Shown in pieces: positions 9,887 to 20,702 of a DNA stretch of 64,000 nucleotides (position 1 is its first letter; every line of letters starts with the position of its first letter). Made by a program: the position numbers and the translations under genes. The stretch lies in NCBI RefSeq assembly GCF_900101785.1, contig NZ_LT629688.1, positions 62,001-126,000 of the forward strand, written 5' to 3'. The notes under the pieces were generated by a model, which saw nothing but the letters and a program-made list of their open reading frames with translations, did no database searches and was not told where the DNA came from. Source of the stretch: Auraticoccus monumenti. Lineage in GTDB: Bacteria > Actinomycetota > Actinomycetes > Propionibacteriales > Propionibacteriaceae.

Positions 9887-10329
9887 AGAGCGACCGTGCC
9901 AGACCCGAGCGCCCTCAGCACACCCTTTCTCCGGCGCAGGGAGCGGCGTCGGGCTGGCGGTTCTGCGGCCACCCAGCGGTTCCTGTCACCGCTCCGCCGG
10001 ATCATCCCGCTGTCGACGCCCAAGGCCTGCTATGCCGCTCGACACTCGTCGCTCGACGCACACCGCTCGCTGGCCGCTGCTCCGACTCACGCGATCGCGG
10101 CTCGCTCGTCAGTGCGGTGGCGACGTCGGCAACTGTCTCTGCACGCTCCATCAGTCCCGGCCAGCCCACCGTGGCATCCACCAGTGCTGACAGCTGCTCC
10201 GTGGAGCGGACCTGGAGAAGCGGCCTCACCAGCGTCCAGGCCCTCCGAGCTCGCGATCACTCGTCCCGGTCTGACCCATCCGCACACCGCGTCTCCACCA
10301 GCGTCCGGACGAGTCGGTACCTTCCCCTC
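9887..10329. other. 443-base gap between nucleotidyltransferase and membrane protein genes
   Basis: No intact gene is supported. The stretch holds the upstream region of the nucleotidyltransferase gene (minus strand), a degraded copy of that gene's 3' end (about 10090-10250, minus strand), and at its right edge TACCTT (10318-10323), the likely -10 box of the next plus-strand gene. Confidence 0.6.
10090..10250 (-). pseudogene. Degraded 3' fragment of a nucleotidyltransferase paralogue
   Basis: Read on the minus strand this segment encodes a stretch including STEQLSALVDATV, which aligns with SPQQLQSLVDATV near the C-terminus of the intact nucleotidyltransferase at 9059-9886. The DNA is similar too: around the shared core 20 of 26 bases match (near 9130 and 10170), and both copies carry a GTCAG(C/T)GCGGTGG(T/C)GACG motif downstream. 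No start, no catalytic domain and no full frame survive; a stop lies just upstream of the similarity. It looks like the relic of a tandem duplication. Confidence 0.45.
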
Positions 10330-10701
10330 GTGCCACCACCCGAGAGCACCACCGTCCTGACTGCTGCCGCCGATGGCGTCGGGGTGGTCTCCGTGGTGCT
10401 CGGTGGCCTCTTGGGGGTCTTCCCGCACGCCGGCGGGCGATGGCTGGGGCTGGACGGCACCGACGTGGCCCGCAGGCGTGCGCTCGGAGCGGCGGACCTC
10501 GGCCTGGGCATCACGATCATCGCCGGTCGGTCGGCGCCGTGGCGGTGGCGTGCCGTCGCGGCACGGAGCCTGCTCCACCTCGTGTTCGCCGGCGAGTACG
10601 TCCGCACGGGACGCCGCCCGGCGGCGGTGGCGATGGGTGCGCTGTTCCTCCTCGACAGCGGCATCGCCGCCGGTCTGCGGAGGCCACCACCTCCCAGCTG
10701 A
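10330..10701 (+). CDS. Small membrane protein, unrecognised
   Basis: A 123-residue hydrophobic protein with about four predicted membrane segments (for example VGVVSVVLGGLLGVFP and AVAMGALFLLDSGIAAGL) and an ARRRALGAADLGLG stretch. I know no function for it. An open frame extends upstream to 10117, but the GTG at 10330 is preferred because TACCTT ends exactly 6 bases before it (leaderless pattern) and because the upstream frame is Ser/Arg-rich shadow sequence overlapping the pseudogene. Confidence 0.6.
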   Translation: MPPPESTTVLTAAADGVGVVSVVLGGLLGVFPHAGGRWLGLDGTDVARRRALGAADLGLGITIIAGRSAPWRWRAVAARSLLHLVFAGEYVRTGRRPAAVAMGALFLLDSGIAAGLRRPPPPS

Positions 10702-10722
10702 GCCGGTGCCCGTCTTGCCTGC

Positions 10723-11349
10723 TCAGGCGGCGGTCATGGGCGTCACCGGTTGACGCAAGATGGTCCGCAGCTTCTCCGGGGCGGTGCGGCGGGCGTCGCT
10801 GAGGTAGATCTCGTGGTGCTTCCCCCGCAGCCGCAACCCCTCACCCGGGACGAACTCGGAGTGCATGGCCTCCAGCACCGGGCCCTCGTCGTCGTAGCGG
10901 CCGATGTGCAGGGTCTGCACGCACAGCCCCTCGTCGAGCGTCTCCAGCCGGACCTCCTGGAGCCGGGGCGCGCCCTTCTTCGAGGCCACGGTGCGACGGG
11001 CCTGCTCGAGGTGCTCGGCACCGATCCACGACGGCACCATGATCATCACCGTCCAGCTCCAGCGCGACTTGTCCCGGGCGCTGGTGAAGGCCGCCATGTC
11101 GTCGGACCACCACAGCGCCTCCAGCGGCATCACCACGTGATCGCGCCCCAGCTCCCGCGCACTGAGGAACTTCAGCGCGTAGGCGACCGGGTAGATGGTG
11201 GTCACGGCCGACTCGTACTCCGACGACGTGTTCGGGTCCCCGTGACCGTCCACCACCAGGTACGACAGCCGCGGCACCGTCAGCACCGAGAACCGGCCCC
11301 TCGGGGCGGTGTAGCTCGCGATCTCCTTCTTGAAGTCGACCTTCGTCAC
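10723..11349 (-). CDS. GyrI-like small-molecule-binding domain protein
   Basis: A 208-residue stand-alone GyrI-like/SOUL-type domain: TKVDFKKEIASYTAPRG at the N-terminus, then VPRLSYLVVDGHGDPN, a WSWTVMIMVP strand and the C-terminal YDDEGPVLEAMH and EIYLSDARRTAPEKL segments typical of the family. Such proteins bind small molecules, and some hydrolyse or sequester drugs; no substrate can be named. The start is GTG at 11349, preceded by AGGAGGG with good spacing; the frame open further upstream lacks coding character. It is a single gene, convergent with the small membrane protein. Confidence 0.8.
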   Translation of the reverse strand: MTKVDFKKEIASYTAPRGRFSVLTVPRLSYLVVDGHGDPNTSSEYESAVTTIYPVAYALKFLSARELGRDHVVMPLEALWWSDDMAAFTSARDKSRWSWTVMIMVPSWIGAEHLEQARRTVASKKGAPRLQEVRLETLDEGLCVQTLHIGRYDDEGPVLEAMHSEFVPGEGLRLRGKHHEIYLSDARRTAPEKLRTILRQPVTPMTAA

Positions 11350-11416
11350 CAGAGTCCCTCCTGCCACGACCAGCGCAGGGCACGGGACACCGCGGCCGGC
11401 CACCACGCGTCGACCC

Positions 11417-12199
11417 TCAGCCCCGGGGGCCCGCTCCGGCCGGACGCGTCGCGGCCCTGACCCTGGCCAACCCGACCTCGACCACCGCGAGCAGCGCCGC
11501 AGCCAGCTCGTCGTGGTCCACCGCCGCCGAGCCCTCCGCAGAAGCCTCCGAAGCCCCCGAGCCGTCCGACGCCGGAGCAGCCACCGCCGAGGCATCGGTC
11601 TCCGCCCCCACGCCGGCCCGACCGGTGCTCCGCAGCGCCGGCACGTGCACCAGACCGGCGGGCGCCTCGGTGGCGGTCAGCAGCACCCGGAACACGTGGT
11701 TGCAGACGAAGGTGCCGGCGTCGTGGGAGGCCGCCACCAGCACGCCGGTCCGCCGCACCGCCTCGACGCAGGAGGCGACGTCGAGCCGGGTGGGGAGCCA
11801 CTCAGGCCCGTCGTCGACGACCACCGCACGCGGCTGGTCCCCCTCGTTGTCAGCGATCCGGGCGTCGTCGAGGTTGCGGGCCCGGGTCTCGATGCTGACC
11901 GCCCGCCGTCGTCCGGCCTCCCCCACCGCCACCACGAGGTCCGGACGGTGCTCGGCCAGCAGCCCCCGCAGCGCCAGGGTCGACGACGCGAAGGAGACCG
12001 GCAGCACGGCCGTCACCAGCCGGGCCGGACCCGTCCACCGCGCGGCCAGGGCCTCGACCGCCGCCTGGCTGGCGTTCTCGGGGTCCCCACCGAACGGCTC
12101 GAAGCCGGTGACCAGGACGGTCCGCCGCCCACCCGCCACCGCCGGCTCAGCCACCGCCGGCTCAGCCACCGCCGGCTCAGCCATCGCCGGCTCAGCCAC
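11417..12199 (-). CDS. pcp: Pyroglutamyl-peptidase I (pyrrolidone-carboxylate peptidase)
   Basis: Cysteine peptidase (family C15) that removes N-terminal pyroglutamate from peptides in the cytoplasm. The signature GFEPFGG (about residues 32-38), Glu in VSIETRARN, Cys in AGTFVCNHVF and His in GLVHVPAL supply the Glu-Cys-His triad. After the His the protein has an Ala/Ser/Asp-rich insertion. The N-terminus is odd: four copies of MAEPA/VAEPA encoded by 15-base repeats, each beginning with ATG or GTG, so the exact start is uncertain (12199, 12184, 12169, 12154 or 12139). The first overlaps the glutaredoxin stop. Confidence 0.9.
   Translation of the reverse strand: MAEPAMAEPAVAEPAVAEPAVAGGRRTVLVTGFEPFGGDPENASQAAVEALAARWTGPARLVTAVLPVSFASSTLALRGLLAEHRPDLVVAVGEAGRRRAVSIETRARNLDDARIADNEGDQPRAVVVDDGPEWLPTRLDVASCVEAVRRTGVLVAASHDAGTFVCNHVFRVLLTATEAPAGLVHVPALRSTGRAGVGAETDASAVAAPASDGSGASEASAEGSAAVDHDELAAALLAVVEVGLARVRAATRPAGAGPRG
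12140..12199 (-). repeat. Four tandem 15-bp repeats carrying alternative start codons of pcp
   Basis: The minus-strand unit is (G/A)TGGCTGAGCCGGCG, repeated four times head to tail and nearly identical (one copy has ATG in place of GTG). Each copy supplies an in-frame start codon and the residues AEPA. Because 15 is divisible by three, copy-number change would not shift the frame. Confidence 0.9.
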
Positions 12200-12428
12200 C
12201 GAGGGCCGCCCGCAGCCGGACGGCGTCCACCCGCCAGAAGTCGTGCTGCTTCCCGTCGACGAAGGTCACAGGCACCTGGTCGCCGTACCGCTCGCGAAGC
12301 CCCTGGTCCTCGTCGACGTCGGCGGTCTCCCAGTCGGCCCCCACCTCGGCGCACACCCGGTCGACCACGGCCACCGCCTCGTCGCACAGGTGGCAGCCGT
12401 CGCGGACCAGGACCCGGACCCGGCTCAC
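12192..12428 (-). CDS. Glutaredoxin-like protein (DUF836 family)
   Basis: A 78-residue thioredoxin-fold protein with redox motif CHLC at about residues 11-14 (RDGCHLCDEA) and the cis-Pro strand VPVTFVDGK. Proteins of this group are small thiol-disulfide oxidoreductases with unknown partners. The GTG start at 12428 overlaps the stop of the upstream ligase gene (GTGA), and its stop lies inside the first start-codon repeat of pcp, so the three genes form one tightly coupled unit. A longer frame upstream is a shadow of the ligase gene. Confidence 0.85.
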   Translation of the reverse strand: MSRVRVLVRDGCHLCDEAVAVVDRVCAEVGADWETADVDEDQGLRERYGDQVPVTFVDGKQHDFWRVDAVRLRAALGG

Positions 12429-13915
12429 TGCTCGTCCTCCAGCGCGTCGACCAGCTCCCGCAGCTCGGACTTGCGGATCTTGCCGGTGATGCTGCGCGGC
12501 ATCCGCTCCAGCACGTAGATCTCGCTCGGGCACTTGTAGCGGGCCAGGTGCTGCTCGCAGTGGCGCTCCAGGTCACCCAGCGACAACCCGCGACGTCCCG
12601 GCGCGAGCGAGACGAAGGCCACCAGGCTCTCCCCGGTCTGCTCCTCGGGGTGCCCGACGACGGCGGCGGCCTGCACGGCCGGGTGCAGCAGGAGCACCTC
12701 CTCCACCTCGCTGGGGTAGACGTTGAAGCCGGAGACGATCACCACCTCGCGCAGCCGCCCGACCAGGTGCAGGTGGCCCTCGCTCAGGTAGCCGAGGTCA
12801 CCGGTGGCGAACCAGCCGTCCGCGTCGGGGCCTCCGCGGCCGTCGGGCCAGTAGCCGGAGAACAGGTTGTCCCCCCGGACGTGCACCTCACCCGGCTCGC
12901 TCTGGTCGCCGTAGCCGCTGCCGATCCTGACCTCCACCCCGGGCAGGGGCGTCCCGACGTGGCTGCCGGAGATGAGCTCGGGGCTGCCGATGGTGCTGCA
13001 CACCCCCGGGCCCGCCTCGGTCAGCCCGTAGGCCTGCTCGACCCGGGCCCCGGTCACCCGGGTGAACTCGCGGGCCAGCGCGGTCGACAGGGGCGCCCCG
13101 GCGCTGACCAGCCGGAGCCCCTGTGGCAGACCGGTCCGCACGCCCGGCATCTGCATCAGCCGGAACAGGACGGTCGGGGTCACCGGCATCTCGGTGACCC
13201 CCTCCTCGGCCATCAGCGCCAGCAGCTCCGGCCCGAGGTCGTTCGCCAGCACGGTGGTGGAGCCGGCGTGCAGGGCCGCCCCCAGGGTGCCGTTGAGGCC
13301 CCAGACGTGGAAGAAGGGCAGCAGCGCCAGCACCACGTTGGACGGCCCCAGCCCGGCCACCTCGGCGACCTGACGGCTCCCCGTGGCCAGCGAGCGGTGG
13401 CTGAGCATCACCGTCTGCGGCTGGCTCACCGACCCCGACGTCTGCACCAGCACGGCCAGCGCCTCGGGGTCACCGGGCCCGGCGATCGGGGCGGCGTCGG
13501 CAGGAGGGACGCCCAGCACGTCGCGCAGCGGGCGCACCGGGAGGTCGTCGGGGAGGGCGTCGACCAACGTGGCCGGGTCCTGGTCGGTCAGCAGCAGCGA
13601 CGCCCCGGTGGTGGTGGTCAGCGCACCGAGCTCGAGCAGCGTGGCCTGCGGGTTCGCCGGGGTGGACACCAGGCCGGTGCGCAGGCAGGCCAGGTGGGCG
13701 ACCACCAGCGCCGCGGAGCTGTCACCGTGCAGCACCACCCGCTGGGGAGCCCTCAGCCCCCACCCGCCGAGCAGCGACGCGGCCGCGTCCACCCGCTCGT
13801 CGAGCTCGCGCCAGGTGGTGGCCACCCGGCTGCTGGACGCCCCCGCCGGTTCGACCAGCGCCGGCTGGTCGGGACGACGCGCAGCGTGCTGCCTCACCTC
13901 GTCTGCCAGGTTCAC
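12425..13915 (-). CDS. AMP-dependent acyl-CoA synthetase/ligase (ANL superfamily)
   Basis: Adenylate-forming enzyme, probably a fatty acid- or carboxylate-CoA ligase, 496 residues. Visible core motifs are the P-loop-like TSGSVSQPQTVMLSH (Lys usual in this loop is replaced by Gln), AYGLTEAGPG, GWFATGDLGYLSEGHL with the hinge region, and the C-terminal lysine in SITGKIRKSEL. The GTG start (MNLADEVRQHAARRP) at 13915 is chosen because upstream sequence lacks coding features. The substrate is unknown; the upstream neighbour encoding an acyltransferase suggests lipid metabolism. Confidence 0.85.
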   Translation of the reverse strand: MNLADEVRQHAARRPDQPALVEPAGASSSRVATTWRELDERVDAAASLLGGWGLRAPQRVVLHGDSSAALVVAHLACLRTGLVSTPANPQATLLELGALTTTTGASLLLTDQDPATLVDALPDDLPVRPLRDVLGVPPADAAPIAGPGDPEALAVLVQTSGSVSQPQTVMLSHRSLATGSRQVAEVAGLGPSNVVLALLPFFHVWGLNGTLGAALHAGSTTVLANDLGPELLALMAEEGVTEMPVTPTVLFRLMQMPGVRTGLPQGLRLVSAGAPLSTALAREFTRVTGARVEQAYGLTEAGPGVCSTIGSPELISGSHVGTPLPGVEVRIGSGYGDQSEPGEVHVRGDNLFSGYWPDGRGGPDADGWFATGDLGYLSEGHLHLVGRLREVVIVSGFNVYPSEVEEVLLLHPAVQAAAVVGHPEEQTGESLVAFVSLAPGRRGLSLGDLERHCEQHLARYKCPSEIYVLERMPRSITGKIRKSELRELVDALEDEQ

Positions 13916-13968
13916 GCTACCTACTCTTCCACACCCCCACCCGCCCGCTGCGGGTCCTCGGGGACGGC

Positions 13969-15040
<1,072 letters not shown>

Positions 15041-15048
<8 letters not shown>

Positions 15049-16036
15049 GGTCCTCCTCCCCGATCTCGCCGAGCACCCGGCGCAGCACTCCCGGGCGGGT
15101 CAGTGCGACGAACTCCTCGGCGGCGTGCCTGCTGGTCCAGTGCGCCTCGAAGCCGAGCTCCTCGCTCGCGCGGCGCACCGACACCACCCTGCCCCACGTG
15201 ACCCCGTCCAGGTCACCGGGCATCGCCAGCCCGGTCCGGCCCGCCGTGCGCTGCAGGGCCACGGCCACCGTCCTGGGCAGCGGCAGCGCCGGGCGTCCCA
15301 GCCAGCCGAGCAGCTGGGACAGCACCAGGACGTCGGGCGCGGCCACGTTGTAGACCGAGACCCGGTTCCCCGGGTCCACCGGCCGCTGGACCGCGGTGGT
15401 GACCGCCCGGGCGCCGTCGGCGGGGTGCAGGAACTGGAGCCGGGCGTCGAAGCCACCGACCCGTGGCACCACCCGGCCGGTGAGGTAGCGGGTCAGGTCG
15501 GAGCGGACGCCGGCCCCCATCAGCTCGGCGTTGCGCAGGATCGTGACGTCCACGTCGTCGCGGCGCTGGGCCAGGGCGCGGGCGTAGGACTCGATCTCGA
15601 TGCAGTCCTGGGCGAAGGACGTCCGCGACCCGGCCCGGAGGCTGTGCTCCTCGGTGAGCACCGCCGGGTCCCGGTAGGAGGACCCGTAGACCAGCACCGT
15701 GCTGGGCAGCACCAGCCGGCGGAAGCCGGGAGCCCGCTGGCAGGCCGCCAGCAGCTGCATGGTGCCGATGACGTTGAGCTCCTTCATCGACACCCGGCGG
15801 CGGTCGGCGGCCACGTGGGCCAGGTGGACCACGGTGTCGACGTCACGCCCGGCGATCAGGGAGGCCATCACCGGTGAGCGGACGTCCGCGCGGACGAAGG
15901 TGACGCCCTCCAGCGGCCGGCGCGGGGGGACGAGGTCGACGCCGACCACGGTGGTGTCCTCCAGCGCGGCCAGCGCGCGGGCGCACCGGGCGGCGAAGTC
16001 GTCCGAGACCCCGGTGACCAGGACGACACGAGTCAT
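15041..16036 (-). CDS. NAD-dependent epimerase/dehydratase-like (extended SDR) protein
   Basis: Rossmann-fold SDR relative of 331 residues in the position of mycobacterial galE2 (Rv0501). The N-terminal dinucleotide motif is degenerate: VLVTGVSDDFAARCAR lacks the later glycines of TGxxGxxG. The strands VVGVDLVPP, VTFVRADVRS, VVHLAHVAA and STVLVYGSS are well kept, but the usual YxxxK pair is not evident, so catalysis may be altered or lost. ATG at 16036 has TAGGGT 6 bases upstream, indicating a leaderless mRNA. It overlaps the acyltransferase gene by 8 bases. Confidence 0.8.
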
Positions 16037-16092
16037 GCGTCGACCCTAGGGGGTCCTGCCACGGGACGGGCACGCGGACGCGGGCACGACTG

Positions 16093-16118
16093 AGGCCCCG
16101 CCCAGGTGGACGGGGCCT
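16093..16118 (-). terminator. Hairpin terminator downstream of bS22
   Basis: An 8-bp perfect GC-rich stem (AGGCCCCG / CGGGGCCT) with a 10-base loop lies 44 bases past the bS22 stop and before the SDR gene, which has its own promoter. Confidence 0.6.
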
Positions 16119-16161
16119 GACACCACCCCGGAGGGCGGCGTGCGGTCAGCGGCGCGTCAGC

Positions 16162-16263
16162 TCACTTGCCGGCGCGACGACGCTGGATGCGCGTGCGCTT
16201 CAGCAGCTTGCGGTGCTTCTTCTTCGCCATCCGCTTGCGACGCTTCTTGATCACAGATCCCAC
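16162..16263 (-). CDS. Small ribosomal subunit protein bS22
   Basis: A 33-residue, extremely basic peptide beginning [18 protein letters not shown] and ending RRRAGK. It matches the actinobacteria-specific bS22 protein (AURKAIP1/COX24 domain; mycobacterial Rv0500B) that binds the 30S decoding region. The GTG start at 16263 is preceded by AGAGG with 9-base spacing. It is too short for routine ORF callers. In mycobacteria it lies between the proC/bldC genes and galE2; here the SDR/acyltransferase pair is still downstream, but proC has been separated from it by about 2 kb and no bldC-like gene is visible. Confidence 0.93.
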
Positions 16264-16349
16264 GAACACGTACCTCTTCTGATTGTCCAGCCGTCGGGAA
16301 ACTCTCGGATCCTACTCGTCCCCGGCACCCTGGCGCGAATCGTGGGTCC

Positions 16350-16673
16350 TCAGCGGTGACGGCGGCGAAGCTCGTAGTGCCGCGAGCGGGTGTCGAACCG
16401 GGCCAGGCGCTCCCGGGCCCGGGGCGGTACGACCGAGGCGTGCGGGTCACCTCCGGTGAACGCGCGCACCGACGCCACGTCGGAGAACCACATCGCGGTG
16501 AGGAACTCCGGCTCAGCCCCCTCCTCCTCCTCGACCCGGCGCCAGACCTCGAAGCGCTCCAGGCCGGGGAGGTCACGCCGGAGGATCTGCGGGGCCACCT
16601 CCCGGTCCAGCAGCTCGTCGTAGTCGGCGGCCCCACCGGGGGTGGTCCACCCGCTCCACAGACGCAGGATCAT
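16350..16673 (-). CDS. Antibiotic biosynthesis monooxygenase-like (dimeric alpha-beta barrel) protein
   Basis: A 107-residue protein starting MILRLWSGWTTPG, with LPGLERFEVWRRVEEEEG, FLTAMWFSDVASVRAF and SRHYELRRRHR segments typical of ABM/dimeric alpha-beta barrel proteins (heme-degrading, quinone-forming or stress-related relatives exist). The reaction is unknown. ATG at 16673 follows GAGAGG by 6 bases. It is transcribed divergently from marR across a 55-base region with two matching operators, so the MarR protein almost certainly controls it. Confidence 0.78.
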   Translation of the reverse strand: MILRLWSGWTTPGGAADYDELLDREVAPQILRRDLPGLERFEVWRRVEEEEGAEPEFLTAMWFSDVASVRAFTGGDPHASVVPPRARERLARFDTRSRHYELRRRHR

Positions 16674-16687
16674 GGTCGTCCTCTCAT

Positions 16688-16729
16688 TGACAGGATGCTG
16701 TCGAACCACTGTATGACAGGATGCTGTCA
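16688..16729. promoter_or_regulatory. Two MarR operators in the divergent monooxygenase/marR promoter
   Basis: The palindrome TGACAG-GATG-CTGTCA occurs perfectly at 16714-16729 and with one end mismatch (TGACAGGATGCTGTCG) at 16688-16703; centres are 26 bases apart. The second copy overlaps the marR start codon and its AGGA Shine-Dalgarno, and the first contains a TTGACA -35-like hexamer (16687-16692). This geometry fits repression of both genes. Confidence 0.8.
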
Positions 16730-17178
16730 TGTCACCAGAGGTGGAGGCCTACCGTCTGCTGGTCGCCGACGTCTACGAGCTGGCCGGCCTGTCCCGGACC
16801 CGCAGCGAGGCGACGGCCCGCACCCACGGGCACACCGCCGCCCGCTGGCACGTGCTGAGCGTGCTCTCGGAGGAGCGGCTGACCGTCGCCGCCGCGGCCC
16901 GCCGGCTGGGGCTGGCGCGGCAGAGCGTCCAGCGCGTGGTCAATGACCTGCTGGCCACCGGCCACCTGGACGCGGTGCCGAACCCGACCGACCGCAGGGC
17001 CCCGCTGGTCGGGGTGACCGACGACGGCCGCGACCTGCTGACCCGGCTGTTCGCGGAGTCCGCGCAGGAGCGCCGGCGGATGCTGTCCGCGACGGGGGTG
17101 GGGGTGGCCGAGCTCGAGACCGCCCGGGCGACACTCCGCCGGCTGGTCGAGGGCCTCCGGGACGACACCGCGTCCTGA
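16729..17178 (+). CDS. MarR-family transcriptional regulator
   Basis: Winged-helix repressor of 149 residues. The recognition region LTVAAAARRLGLARQSVQRVVNDLLATGHL (about residues 46-76) and the wing NPTDRRAPLVGVTDDG (about 83-98) are clear. Such proteins bind palindromes as dimers and are released by small phenolic or oxidant ligands. ATG is at 16729, inside the second operator, implying autoregulation. The divergent monooxygenase-like gene is the evident target. The effector cannot be inferred. Confidence 0.92.
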   Translation: MSPEVEAYRLLVADVYELAGLSRTRSEATARTHGHTAARWHVLSVLSEERLTVAAAARRLGLARQSVQRVVNDLLATGHLDAVPNPTDRRAPLVGVTDDGRDLLTRLFAESAQERRRMLSATGVGVAELETARATLRRLVEGLRDDTAS

Positions 17179-17197
17179 CCGGTCCCCGCCGGGTGGC

Positions 17198-18343
17198 TCA
17201 GTAGGGCTCGGGGTCCAGACCCAGGTCGGGGAACACCGCACGCCGGGTGGCCTGGATGGCCTGGTCGACCGGGGACTCCGGGTCCATGCCGTCGGAGTAG
17301 GGCGTGAAGGAGGGGTCGACGTGGTCGCCCATCGTCTCCGGGGCCAGGTCGCCGAACGGCTCGCGCCACCGCTCCGGGATGGCGGTGCTGGTGGGCACCG
17401 GCTGGCCGGAGAGCACGGCGAGCAGGTGGGTCCAGGCCCGGGCCACCCCGTGCAGCGGGGAGTACCCGCCGCCGCCCAGGGCGATCCAGCGGCCCTCGGT
17501 GTGCCGCTCGGCCAGCTCCCCCACCAGCCGGTAGGACAGCGCCATGCCGTCGATGCTGAGCTCCAGGTCGGTCAGCGGGTCGGTCCGGTGGGAGTCGCAG
17601 CCGTGCTGGCTGACCACGATGTCGGGCTCGAAGGCGGCCAGCACCGGCGGCACCACGGCGTCGAAGGCGCGCAGCCAGCCCTGGTCGCCGGTGTGCGGGG
17701 GCAGCGCGACGTTGACGGCGGTGCCCCGGGCCGCCCCCACCCCGGTCTCGGTCGGGTAGCCGGTGCCGGGGAACAGGTAGGCCGGGGACTCGTGCAGGCT
17801 GACCGTGAGCACCGAGGGGTCGTCGTAGAAGATCTCCTGGACGCCGTCCCCGTGGTGCGCGTCGAGGTCGACGTAGGCGACCCGGGCCGCCCCCTGCTGC
17901 TGCAGCCAGCGGATCGCGACCGCGGCGTCGTTGTACACGCAGAAGCCGCTGGTGGCCGCGGGCATCGCGTGGTGCAGCCCGCCGCTGATGTTCGCCGCCG
18001 CCCGCACCTCCCCGGACCACACCGCGCGCGCCGCCTGGACCGTGGCGGTGCAGACCTGTGCCGCCACCTCGTGCATGCCCTCGGCCACCGGGTTGTCCGT
18101 GGTGCCGATGCCGTACCCGCGGTCGGGGCGCTGCTCGCGGACGGCCTGCACGTAGTCGGCGTCGTGCACCAGGGTGACGAGCTCCTCGACGGTGGGGTCG
18201 GGGTCGACCACCTCCAGCTGCTCCAGCACCCCGAGCGCCTCGGCCAGGGTGATGGCGTACCGGACGCGGCCGGGACCCATCGGGTGGCTGGTGCCGAAGT
18301 CGTAGCGCGTCAGCGCCTCGCCGTGGACCAGCCTCGCCCGCAC
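17198..18343 (-). CDS. acuC: Acetoin utilization protein AcuC / class I histone deacetylase-family amidohydrolase
   Basis: Zinc deacetylase-fold enzyme of 381 residues. Motifs are SGGLHHAMP, the metal-binding DLDAHHGDGVQEIFY, HGCDSH and LGGGGYSP. In bacteria AcuC removes acetyl groups from proteins such as acetyl-CoA synthetase, but substrates here are unknown. The GTG start at 18343 is 2 bases after the proC stop and the Shine-Dalgarno GGGAG lies in the end of proC, so acuC is the last gene of an asd-proC-acuC operon. The open frame further upstream is a shadow of proC. Confidence 0.9.
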   Translation of the reverse strand: MRARLVHGEALTRYDFGTSHPMGPGRVRYAITLAEALGVLEQLEVVDPDPTVEELVTLVHDADYVQAVREQRPDRGYGIGTTDNPVAEGMHEVAAQVCTATVQAARAVWSGEVRAAANISGGLHHAMPAATSGFCVYNDAAVAIRWLQQQGAARVAYVDLDAHHGDGVQEIFYDDPSVLTVSLHESPAYLFPGTGYPTETGVGAARGTAVNVALPPHTGDQGWLRAFDAVVPPVLAAFEPDIVVSQHGCDSHRTDPLTDLELSIDGMALSYRLVGELAERHTEGRWIALGGGGYSPLHGVARAWTHLLAVLSGQPVPTSTAIPERWREPFGDLAPETMGDHVDPSFTPYSDGMDPESPVDQAIQATRRAVFPDLGLDPEPY

Positions 18344-18345
18344 GC

Positions 18346-20231
<1,886 letters not shown>

Positions 20232-20272
20232 CTAGGCCGACACCGCCGCACCGGACGCCACCGTCTCGCCGG

Positions 20273-20680
20273 TCACGGCAGCACGGCGACGGCCTCCACC
20301 TCCACCAGCAGGTCCGGCTCACCCAGGGACGCCACCCCCAGCAGGGTGATCGGGCGGGAGACGTCGCCGCCGAGCTCAGCCGCCACCCGGCTCACACCCT
20401 CACCGAGGGCGGGCAGCATGTCCGGGCTCCAGCCCACGACGTAGACGGTCAGCTTGGCGACGTCGGCGAACGTCGCACCGGCGGCGGCCAGGGCGGCGCC
20501 GACGTTGCGGTACGCCTGGGCCACCTGGGCGGCGAGGTCGCCCGGGCCGACGGGGCTGCCGTCGGCGGTCCGGGCCACCTGGCCGGCGAGGTAGACGGTG
20601 CGGGACCCCGAGGCCACCGCGACCTGGCGGTAGAAGGGCGAGACGGGCAGCTCGGGCGGGTCGATCAGCATCACAGGCAC
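20273..20680 (-). CDS. RidA family protein (enamine/imine deaminase-like)
   Basis: A 135-residue YjgF/YER057c/UK114 protein. Typical parts are VYLAGQVARTADG, AQAYRNVGAALAAAGATFADVAKLTVYVV and a C-terminal LLVEVEAVAVLP; the arginine usual in the active-site loop region is present as SRPITLLGVASLGEPD. Relatives hydrolyse reactive imines from PLP enzymes. GTG at 20680 is the preferred start because AAGGAG lies 7 bases upstream. It is divergent from a TetR gene across a palindromic operator, so it is probably controlled by that regulator. Confidence 0.85.
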   Translation of the reverse strand: MPVMLIDPPELPVSPFYRQVAVASGSRTVYLAGQVARTADGSPVGPGDLAAQVAQAYRNVGAALAAAGATFADVAKLTVYVVGWSPDMLPALGEGVSRVAAELGGDVSRPITLLGVASLGEPDLLVEVEAVAVLP

Positions 20681-20702
20681 GGGAGGACTCCTTGGTCGGG
20701 TT

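Noticed and set aside
16264-16349. bldC-like gene next to bS22 as in other Actinobacteria
   Set aside because: The 86-base gap is too small and no excisionase-type HTH sequence is present in any frame.
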